Source: Phyllobacteriaceae bacterium (GTDB lineage: Bacteria > Pseudomonadota > Alphaproteobacteria > Rhizobiales > Rhizobiaceae). Taken from it: a stretch of 64,000 nt of DNA. Positions within the stretch are counted from its first letter, which is position 1, and every line of letters begins with the position of its first letter. Position numbers and translations under genes: made by a program. The notes under the pieces were generated by a model. It did not search any database and was not told the DNA's origin. It saw only the letters and a program-made list of their open reading frames with translations. Positions 1-6,965 of the stretch are shown here, one piece after another. The stretch covers positions 1-64,000 of the forward strand of contig PAPF01000016.1 in assembly GCA_002708825.1 (NCBI GenBank), read 5' to 3'.

Positions 1-98
1 ATCGCCACCCGCTACGACAAGACCGCAAAGTCTTTCCTCGGCTTCCTATGCTTGGCTGCGGTGCGGCTCTGGTTGCCGTCTTTTGTCAACAGGACCTA
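1..98 (+). mobile_element. Right end of an IS5-family-like insertion sequence (cut by window edge)
   Basis: The first 98 bases hold the C-terminal codons of a transposase and end in TTTGTCAACAGGACCTA (82-98). Its complement, TAGGTCCTGTTGACAAA, resembles the terminal repeats I know from rhizobial IS5/IS427-group elements. The left end and most of the transposase lie outside the window, so family and boundary rest on resemblance only. It abuts the upstream region of the first histidine kinase. Confidence 0.55.
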
Positions 99-99
99 A
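1..99 (+). CDS. IS5-family transposase, C-terminal fragment (5' cut by window edge)
   Basis: Frame 1 is open from base 1 to a TAA at 97-99 and encodes 32 residues beginning IATRYDKTAKSFLGF. The string 'ATRYDK-x-A-x-x-F-L' followed by a hydrophobic tail is the usual C-terminus of IS5/IS427-type DDE transposases. The stop codon overlaps the presumed terminal inverted repeat, as is common in these compact elements. Only the tail is seen, so activity cannot be judged. Confidence 0.5.
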   Translation: MATRYDKTAKSFLGFLCLAAVRLWLPSFVNRT

Positions 100-337
100 T
101 TTTGAGTTAACTGGTTCAGCAAACCCGGAATTATCAAGCGCCAGGGGACGATATGCGTCTGAACAACGCCCCCGCCGAAGGGCTGGCACCGCTTCCGGAA
201 TACCCTTGTTGGCATGCAGTTTAACCCAAATAAAATCAGTCTTCGCTAAAGTTCTTCGCACAGTTCAAATGCCGGCCGGAGGGGATCCGTGGCCGGCGGG
301 GATCCCCACCGGGGCATATGAGAGGCGGGCTCAGGGC

Positions 338-1789
338 ATGTTCGAGAAGATCGCGAAAAGCTACATGGCGCTGGTGGATTATTTCATACCCCACCACCTG
401 AAAGTGGATCGTGAAGCCTACAACCAGGCGCGCATGTTCCTGATCAGCCATACGATGGGTCCGATCCTCGGCAACACGGTTCCGCTTGCGCTTTTCCTCG
501 TGGATCCGACGCCGGGCATGGACACGTTCTGGCTGTCCGTCTCGATCACGGGCTTCTGGGTCTTTCCCTTCCTGCTCAGGGCAGGGTTCGACTATGACCG
601 GCTCGTGATCACTTCGGTGCTGAACCTGAACTTCTGCATCTTCTGGAGCTGCTATTACAATGGCGGCGTCGCATCGCCCACCTTGCCATGGGTGCTCATC
701 ATCCCGCTGCTCTCCTTCTTCTACATTGGCGGGGAACAGCGTCTCCAATCGACACTGCTGCTGATCTTCTCGCTCTGCTTTTCCACCTTTCTCGCGGCCT
801 ACATCGTCATGGCGCCGCCGGCCAACGACGTTCCGGCCTATGCGATGACCAGCCTGGGGCTCGTTTCGACCGTCGCCTGCTTCGCCTATGTCGCCACCAT
901 GGCGATCTATTATTAGCGCATTTTCGATGCGGGCGTGGAACTGGAGAACGAGGTCCGCCGCCGCCGCCAGGCCTCCGATGAATTGCGCCAGGCGGAGGCC
1001 AAGGCTGACCGTGTGGGCCGCATGAAGGCCGAGTTCCTCGCTCGCATGAGCCATGAGTTGCGCACGCCGCTCAATGCCGTCATCGGCTACAGCCAGATCC
1101 TCAAGGAGGATGCGATCGACCTGGGCGACAAGCAGATGTCCAGCGACGTCGAGAAGATCCACGACGCGGGCCAATACCTGCTGCGCCTGATCAACATGAT
1201 CCTCGACCTGTCCAAGATCGAGGCGGGCCGCATGCAGTTCCGCCAGGAGACATGCCGTCTGGCCGACCTTGTCTCCGTGGCCATGGAAGGCGCCCGCCCG
1301 GTGATCACGGCGAATGGCAACAGCCTGGAACTCTACATCGAACCCGGCGTCGATGACGTCGAGACGGACAAGGAACGCCTTGTCCAGGTGTTCGACGCGA
1401 TCCTGCGCAATGCAGGCGAGAACACCAGGCGCGGCCTGGTCTCGGTAACATGCGGCTGCCACGAAACGGATGCCGGAAAGGTCTACACCGTCGAAATCCG
1501 CGATACCGGCAAGGGCATGGACCCCGATCGCCTCAAGACGCTCTTCCACAACCTGCTGGACACGCGCGACGCCTCGCAGAGCAAGTATGGCGGGACGGGC
1601 CTCAACCTGACGATCACCTACAGGCTTGCCGAGGCCATGGGCTGTTCGCTTTCGGCGGAAAGCGAACTGGGCCGGGGAAGCGCCTTCACGGTCACGATCC
1701 CGGCCCGCTGGCAGGTTGGCGGGCAGGCCGCCGCGACGGACGAAGCCGCGGCAGAGGACAGCGGCCACATGGTGGCCACCGCCGCCTGA
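338..1789 (+). pseudogene. Six-TM sensor histidine kinase interrupted by an in-frame amber codon
   Basis: One reading frame encodes about six transmembrane segments (codons about 25-192), then a dimerisation/phosphoacceptor region with MSHELRTPLN (His at codon 239) and a HATPase domain with N-box RNAGEN, DTGKGM and GGTGLN. A TAG at 914-916 (codon 193) splits the membrane sensor from the kinase core. The frame is otherwise continuous and resumes immediately. The intact paralogue at 3468 reads MALYYARI where this gene reads MAIYY-stop-RI, so exactly one sense codon has been replaced. ATG 338 was chosen because AGAGGCGGG lies about 9 nt upstream. A GTG at 935 could start a soluble kinase fragment. 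Family: CqsS/LqsS-like topology. It may be a pseudogene, a recent mutation, a sequencing error or a readthrough gene. Confidence 0.8.
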
Positions 1790-1903
1790 GACCGGGCCGG
1801 CAGGACTGCACGGCAAGCCCTGCCCCGCGCGCATTCTCCAACGGAACAGGCACGGCCCTTTGGCCACGCCCGCCGCACCGGACACCTGGTGGGCAGCGCA
1901 AGT

Positions 1904-2043
1904 ATTTTAACTTTCCATTTACCAGTATAAATCTCTGTTTATGAGGGATTTACCAACAAAACAATTACCTAATTTAGTAACAAGTGAATTTACTTAGCCT
2001 TGAATTTCTTCCGATTAATTAGGTGCATTAACAAGAAACGGGG
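1904..2043 (+). promoter_or_regulatory. AT-rich promoter/operator region ahead of the synthase
   Basis: This 140-bp tract is strikingly AT-rich against a high-GC background. It contains the imperfect dyad TTACCTAATTTAGTAA (1965-1980), a TTAATTAG element (2015-2022) and three TTTAC repeats (near 1918, 1950 and 1989). It is the only sizeable gap in the signalling locus and directly precedes the synthase gene. No confident -35/-10 pair could be fixed. Control by an autoregulator is an inference. Confidence 0.45.
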
Positions 2044-3393
2044 ATGGCGACAATGACCGACCAGAACATGATCGACGGCGTACCGGAAGCGGCCCTCAAG
2101 GGCAGCATGCGGGATTTCAGGGTGATGGAGGGCAGCGACCTGCTGGGTCGTTGCGACAGGTTCTTCGACTGGCAGGACACGCGCCGCCAGTCCGGTACCT
2201 GGCCGTTCGGCCGCGCAACAGAGACCGGACCGGCGTCTACCTGCGCCGTGCGCGACGATGCCGGGCACCTGTCGCAGGGTGTCAACTTCGCCTCGCAGGA
2301 CTATCTCGGCCTGTCGGCACATCCGGCCATTCACCAGGCCGCCCACGATGCCATCGGCGTCTATGGCGTCCACTCGGCGGGATCGTCGGCGCTGGTCGGC
2401 AACATCTCCAGCTCGGTCCGGCTGGAAAGGGAAATCGCCGATTTCCTGCACATGGACCACGCCATTCTCTTCGCGACAGGATGGTCCGCCGGCTTCGGCG
2501 TCATCAAGGGCCTCGTCCGTTCCCACGACCACATCGTCATGGACGCCCTGGCCCACGCCTGTCTCCAGACCGGCGCCCAGGCGGCGACACGCAACGTTTC
2601 CCTCTTCCGCCACAATGACGTCGAGCATTGCCGCGAGCGCCTGCGGGCCATCCGCCAGCGCGACCGCGAGGGCGCCATCATGCTGGTGACCGAGAGCCTG
2701 TTCTCCATGGACAGCGACACGCCGGACATCGCCGCGCTCCAGGAACTGGCCCGTGAGTACGATGCCGTTCTCATGGTCGACGTGGCGCATGACCTCGGCT
2801 GCCTGGGCAGCGACGGGACGGGTCACATCGGCATCCAGAACATGCTTGGCAAGGTCGACCTGGTGATGGGGAGCTTCTCCAAGACCTTCGGCTCGAACGG
2901 CGGCTTCGTCGCCACCAACAGCCGCGCGGTCAAGGAATACCTGCGCTTCTACAGCCCGAGCTGCACCTTCACCAACGCCCTGTCGCCGGTCCAGGTGGCC
3001 ATCGTCAGCAAGGCGCTGGAAATCGTCCGCTCCGCGGAAGGCGCGCAGCTGCGCCGGGACCTGATGGAGAACATCCTGTCCCTGCGCACGCAGCTCAAGG
3101 ACCGCGGCATGGACTTCTATGGCGACCCTTCGGCCATCGTGGCCGTGAAGACCGGCGACGAGGCATTGGCGCGCATGACCGCGCGCGCGCTGCCCGATGT
3201 CGGCCTGATTGCCAACCTCGTGGAGTTCCCGGCCGTCGGCAAGGGCCTGGCCCGTTTCCGGATGCAGGTCATGGCGACCCATTCCGACGACGAGGTGACG
3301 GCTGCGGCCGACAAGATGGGCGCCGCCATGCGCATTGCCCAGGCCCGGCTCGACGCCGGCTATGACGAAATGCCGCTGCGCGCGGCCGTGTGA
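2044..3393 (+). CDS. Alpha-oxoamine synthase family PLP enzyme, probable CqsA/LqsA-like autoinducer synthase
   Basis: This 449-residue fold-type I PLP enzyme belongs to the alpha-oxoamine synthase family (BioF, Kbl, HemA, serine palmitoyltransferase, CqsA, LqsA). Key residues are visible: the PLP-stacking His171 in DALAHAC, Asp246 and His249 in VDVAHDLG, and the Schiff-base Lys280 in SFSKTFGSNGG. The first 60 or so residues extend beyond the usual 390-residue core. Such enzymes condense an acyl-CoA with an amino acid, and CqsA and LqsA use this chemistry to make alpha-hydroxyketone signals. The signalling assignment comes from the flanking six-TM kinases, not from the sequence alone, so a sphingolipid or aminoketone product cannot be excluded. 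The start has a GGGG just upstream and an alternative ATG at codon 4. Confidence 0.75.
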   Translation: MATMTDQNMIDGVPEAALKGSMRDFRVMEGSDLLGRCDRFFDWQDTRRQSGTWPFGRATETGPASTCAVRDDAGHLSQGVNFASQDYLGLSAHPAIHQAAHDAIGVYGVHSAGSSALVGNISSSVRLEREIADFLHMDHAILFATGWSAGFGVIKGLVRSHDHIVMDALAHACLQTGAQAATRNVSLFRHNDVEHCRERLRAIRQRDREGAIMLVTESLFSMDSDTPDIAALQELAREYDAVLMVDVAHDLGCLGSDGTGHIGIQNMLGKVDLVMGSFSKTFGSNGGFVATNSRAVKEYLRFYSPSCTFTNALSPVQVAIVSKALEIVRSAEGAQLRRDLMENILSLRTQLKDRGMDFYGDPSAIVAVKTGDEALARMTARALPDVGLIANLVEFPAVGKGLARFRMQVMATHSDDEVTAAADKMGAAMRIAQARLDAGYDEMPLRAAV

Positions 3394-3400
3394 CGGAAAT

Positions 3401-3430
3401 GGGCGCCGGCTGGTCCGGCGCCCTTTCTTT
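3401..3430 (+). terminator. Intrinsic terminator between synthase and second kinase
   Basis: GGGCGCCGG (3401-3409) pairs perfectly with CCGGCGCCC (3415-3423) around a 5-nt loop and is followed by TTTCTTT. It starts 8 nt after the synthase stop and would reduce or block readthrough into the kinase gene. Confidence 0.8.
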
Positions 3431-3467
3431 GTGCCGGGGGGATCCGGCAGGGGATCGGAGCAGAACG

Positions 3468-4883
3468 ATGATGATGGACAACAGGCTGGTCAACTGGTTC
3501 GTGCCGAAGAACATTCGCGGCCGCACCAATATCGAGATGGCGCGGATCTTCGTCTTCACCCATCTGTTCGGACCCGTGATCGCCCAGCCCATGGCGATCT
3601 ACCTCTACATCGTGTCGCCCGAGGTGAACTACCAGCTCGAGATCATGGTGGCCGGCATCTACAGCTTCCTGCTGCTCGCCTTCGTGCTCAAATACACCGG
3701 CAGCATGATGATCTCCTCGCTGCTTTCCTTCACCGGGCTTGCTGCGGTTTCCCTTTTCGGAACCTATCACTATGGCGGGTTCAGCTCGCCGTTCCTGCCC
3801 TGGCTGATCGTCAGCCTGCTGCTCGGTTTCTTCTACCTTTCAAAGAATACCTGGCTGGTCATCGGCCTGTTCACGGCCATTGTCGGCGTCTTCCTGACCT
3901 TCCTGGTCCACAACGGGCTTCCCAACACCGTCCCGGTCGAGGACCTGCAGATCCTCAGCTGGCTGTCCATCGTCGCGGCCACGGTCTACATGTCGTGGAT
4001 GGCGCTCTACTACGCCCGGATCATCGCCCTGCGCAGCGAACTGCAGCACGAGGCCGAACGGTTCAGGTCGACCATGGAAGAACTGGAGAAGGCGCGCGCC
4101 GTTTCCGAGGAAGTCAGCCATCACCGTTCTCTCTTCTTTTCCAAGATGAGCCATGAACTGCGCACGCCGCTCAACGTCATCATCGGCTATTCGGAAATCC
4201 TTCTCGATGACGCGAATGACGCGAAGGGTGGCAACGACCAGGCGATCAAGGACCTGGTCCGGATCAACAAGGCCGGCAAGCACCTGCTGTCCCTTGTCTC
4301 CGAGGTGCTCGACTCCGACAAGATCGTCAATGACGTCAACGCCGTGGACGTCTCGGAATTCTCCCTCGGCGAACTGATCGACGAGGTCGTCGCCAGCGCG
4401 TTTCCCCTGGTGGTCAAGAACGGAAACCGTTTCGACATCGACTGCCCGCATCGCGAGGCGCGCCTTCGCACCGACAGGACCAAGTTGCGGCAGATGCTCA
4501 TCAACCTTCTCAGCAATGCCGGCAAGTTCACGAAGGCAGGCACCGTGACCATGAAGCTGAACATCGAGCGCAGCCTCGCCGACGACCGCTTCCATGCGGT
4601 GGTCACCGACACCGGCATCGGCATCGCGCCGGATGTCCTGCCGAAACTCTTCCGGAGCTACATCCAGGCCGATGCGACGATTTCCAAGCGTTTCGGCGGC
4701 ACCGGGATCGGCCTCGCGATCACGCGGAAATTCGCCATCCTGCTCGGCGGCGAGATCACCGTTGCAAGCCGTCCCGGCGAGGGAACGCAATTCACCATCG
4801 ACATTCCGGCGCATATCGAATCGATGCAGCAAGCAAAACCGGTCGAAACCGAAGAAAGTCACGAAACGTCCAGGGCAGCCTAA
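3468..4883 (+). CDS. Six-TM sensor histidine kinase, CqsS/LqsS-like
   Basis: The 471-residue membrane kinase has six hydrophobic segments in residues about 20-185, a short coiled coil, then MSHELRTPLN with phosphoacceptor His229 and a HATPase domain with LSNAGKFT, DTGIGI and FGGTGIGLAIT. All kinase boxes are intact. The six-helix sensor without a periplasmic domain matches the architecture of CqsS and LqsS, which sense hydrophobic alpha-hydroxyketones. It lies directly downstream of the synthase and upstream of a response regulator, so signal detection and phosphotransfer to that regulator are likely. ATG 3468 follows GGAG at 3457-3460; ATGs at 3471 and 3474 are also possible. No receiver domain is fused. 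Confidence 0.85.
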   Translation: MMMDNRLVNWFVPKNIRGRTNIEMARIFVFTHLFGPVIAQPMAIYLYIVSPEVNYQLEIMVAGIYSFLLLAFVLKYTGSMMISSLLSFTGLAAVSLFGTYHYGGFSSPFLPWLIVSLLLGFFYLSKNTWLVIGLFTAIVGVFLTFLVHNGLPNTVPVEDLQILSWLSIVAATVYMSWMALYYARIIALRSELQHEAERFRSTMEELEKARAVSEEVSHHRSLFFSKMSHELRTPLNVIIGYSEILLDDANDAKGGNDQAIKDLVRINKAGKHLLSLVSEVLDSDKIVNDVNAVDVSEFSLGELIDEVVASAFPLVVKNGNRFDIDCPHREARLRTDRTKLRQMLINLLSNAGKFTKAGTVTMKLNIERSLADDRFHAVVTDTGIGIAPDVLPKLFRSYIQADATISKRFGGTGIGLAITRKFAILLGGEITVASRPGEGTQFTIDIPAHIESMQQAKPVETEESHETSRAA

Positions 4884-4955
4884 CTTACGATAACGCTAAA
4901 TCAACAAATACTAATTAGTCTAAGTGGACAGGTTGGATCGAAGGGCGGACAGAGT
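4884..4955 (+). promoter_or_regulatory. AT-rich gap with perfect ACTAATTAGT palindrome
   Basis: The gap between the second kinase and the response regulator is AT-rich and carries the perfect 10-bp palindrome ACTAATTAGT at 4910-4919. The core TAATTAG recurs ahead of the synthase (2016-2022), hinting at a shared operator or promoter element. It may give the regulator its own transcript. Confidence 0.4.
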
Positions 4956-6818
4956 ATGAACACCGCAACAGCACATCAGATACCCGCTGACAGTCAGGCC
5001 CTGCCTGCGTCCCAGGCCGAAGCGGCGCCGCGCATCCTCGTCGTCGACGACGTGGCCGACAACCGCGACATCCTCACCCGCCGCCTGGTTCGCCGCGGCT
5101 TCGAGGTGGTCGAGGCGGCCGGGGGCCAGGAAGCTCTCATGCAGGTCGACGAACAGCCGTTCGATGTCATCCTGCTCGACATCATGATGCCGGACCTGAG
5201 CGGCAACGAAGTCCTGCGCCGCATCCGCGAGCGCTTCAGCAATACCGAGCTTCCCGTCATCATGGTGACGGCGAAGAGCCAGAGCGAGGACGTGGTCGAG
5301 AGCCTCAACCTCGGTGCCAACGACTATGTCACCAAGCCTGTCGATTTCGCGGTCGCCATCGCGCGCATCAACAGTCATGTGGAGGCCAAGAAGGCCCATG
5401 ACAGGAAGACGCATTCCGCGCGGTCGCTGGAAGCGCGCACCGAGGAGCTCAATCGCACCCTGACCGACCGTGAAACCGCGCTCCGCTCGGAGACCAGCCG
5501 CCGCAAGGTGTCCGAGGAAAAGCTGCATTTCCTGGCCTATCACGACTCGCTGACCGAACTGCTCAACCGCCAGGGCTTCCGCGATGCCCTGCACCACGCC
5601 ATTGACGAAATGCCGGTCAACGATCTCGAACCCGCGCTTCTTTTCATCGATCTCGACGGCTTCAAGGCGGTCAACGACCTGTTCGGGCACGCCACCGGCG
5701 ACAAGCTCCTGCGGTCCGTCGGTGATCGTCTGCGCGGACTCGTTCCCGAACAGTTCGACATTGCCCGCCTGGGCGGCGACGAGTTCGCTGTCATCACGCG
5801 TTTTGCTTCCCAGCCGGAAGCCTCGATGGAACTGGCCGAGATGCTGGTTCAGGAACTGGGAAAGCCGTTCCAGGTCGATGGGACGACGCTCAACATCGGC
5901 GCCAGCTGCGGCGTGGCCCGCGCCTCGCATTTTTCCTCCGATCTCGACGGCCTGATCAAGGGCGCGGATCTGGCGATGTATCATGCCAAGAGCAATGGCA
6001 GGGGAGGCGCGGTCCTCTTCGAGGCGCGGATGCTCGAGGAGCAGGAAGAAAAGCGCCAGCTGGAGAGCGATCTTCGCCTTGCGGTCCAGCACTCGCAGTT
6101 CGAACTCTTCTATCAGCCGCTGATCGACATCAAGAGCCGGGCGATCACCGGCTTCGAGGCGCTGATCCGATGGCCGCACCCCACGCGCGGCCTCATGTCG
6201 CCGGAAATCTTCATTCCGCTGGCCGAGGAAACCGGACTGATCAACCAGCTTGGCGCATGGGTGCTGCGCGAAGCCTGCAAGGAAGCCAGGACCTGGCCGG
6301 ACGACATCAAGGTGGCTGTCAACCTGTCGCCGCTTCAGTTCGAAAGCCCGTCGCTGCTGTCCACGCTGATCAACGCGCTTGCCGCCTCCGGTCTCAATCC
6401 CAACCGGCTGGAACTGGAAATCACCGAATCGGCCCTTCTCGGCAACGAGGGCAAGAACGTCCAGACGCTTCAGGCCATTCGCGAACTTGGAGTGCGGGTG
6501 TCGATGGACGACTTCGGGACCGGTTATTCGTCGCTCGCCTATCTCAAGAACTTCCAGTTCGACAAGATCAAGATAGACCGCCGTTTCGTCCAGGGGCTCG
6601 AAAACAACGTGTCCGACGCGGCCATCGTCGAGGCCATCATCAACCTGAGCCGCAATATTGGCGTCGGCACCACGGCGGAGGGCATCGAGACCGAAAGCCA
6701 GCTCCGCGCCGTCATCGGACAGGGTTGCCGGGAAGGACAGGGCTACCTGTTCAGCCGCCCGCTGACCTCGCGGGACGCACGGGATTTCATCGGCCGCTTC
6801 GTCTACGCCAGCCAATGA
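4956..6818 (+). CDS. Response regulator REC-GGDEF-EAL, cyclic di-GMP turnover
   Basis: The 620-residue soluble protein has a receiver domain (about 27-142) with phosphoacceptor Asp75 in LLDIMMPD, a helical linker (about 145-185), a diguanylate cyclase domain with an exact GGDEF at 273-277, and an EAL phosphodiesterase domain starting EALIRW at 401 with ELEITES, DDFGTGYSSL and EGIETE. Both output domains look catalytically competent, so the phosphorylation state may decide between synthesis and breakdown of cyclic di-GMP. Its position after the kinase makes it the probable cognate regulator. In the known lqs and cqs systems the regulator or phosphorelay partner is different, so the direct c-di-GMP output is the novelty here. 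ATG 4956 has AAGGG upstream. Confidence 0.92.
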   Translation: MNTATAHQIPADSQALPASQAEAAPRILVVDDVADNRDILTRRLVRRGFEVVEAAGGQEALMQVDEQPFDVILLDIMMPDLSGNEVLRRIRERFSNTELPVIMVTAKSQSEDVVESLNLGANDYVTKPVDFAVAIARINSHVEAKKAHDRKTHSARSLEARTEELNRTLTDRETALRSETSRRKVSEEKLHFLAYHDSLTELLNRQGFRDALHHAIDEMPVNDLEPALLFIDLDGFKAVNDLFGHATGDKLLRSVGDRLRGLVPEQFDIARLGGDEFAVITRFASQPEASMELAEMLVQELGKPFQVDGTTLNIGASCGVARASHFSSDLDGLIKGADLAMYHAKSNGRGGAVLFEARMLEEQEEKRQLESDLRLAVQHSQFELFYQPLIDIKSRAITGFEALIRWPHPTRGLMSPEIFIPLAEETGLINQLGAWVLREACKEARTWPDDIKVAVNLSPLQFESPSLLSTLINALAASGLNPNRLELEITESALLGNEGKNVQTLQAIRELGVRVSMDDFGTGYSSLAYLKNFQFDKIKIDRRFVQGLENNVSDAAIVEAIINLSRNIGVGTTAEGIETESQLRAVIGQGCREGQGYLFSRPLTSRDARDFIGRFVYASQ

Positions 6819-6831
6819 TTGCGGAAGCCGT

Positions 6832-6861
6832 CGTGGCTGCATGGCAAGGCCTGCAGCCACG
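6832..6861. repeat. Perfect 10-bp inverted repeat, hairpin without U-tract
   Basis: CGTGGCTGCA (6832-6841) and TGCAGCCACG (6852-6861) form a stem around a 10-nt loop just after the response regulator. No run of T follows, so it is either a weak terminator, an mRNA-stabilising end or an operator. Confidence 0.5.
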
Positions 6862-6965
6862 AAAGCACCGCCGGCATGCAACTATTGGGGATTCAGCGTT
6901 AGGTCTTTGTCAGTCTTTCGAAACCTAGGATTCCAACTCTGACAACAAGCCCAAGGCCGGAAACG

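Noticed and set aside
914-916. TAG read as pyrrolysine or another recoded residue
   Set aside because: No pyl genes or suppressor tRNA are visible, and the paralogue has an ordinary Ala there. A mutation or error is simpler.
236-1885. Long open frame (549 codons) on the minus strand across the first kinase
   Set aside because: It is antisense to a clear histidine kinase, has low-complexity Ala/Gly/Arg/Asp composition and no recognisable domain.
2044-3393. Simple call as BioF (biotin) or Kbl (threonine catabolism)
   Set aside because: No biotin or threonine gene is adjacent, the protein has an N-terminal extension, and it is sandwiched between six-TM kinases. The alternative remains formally possible.
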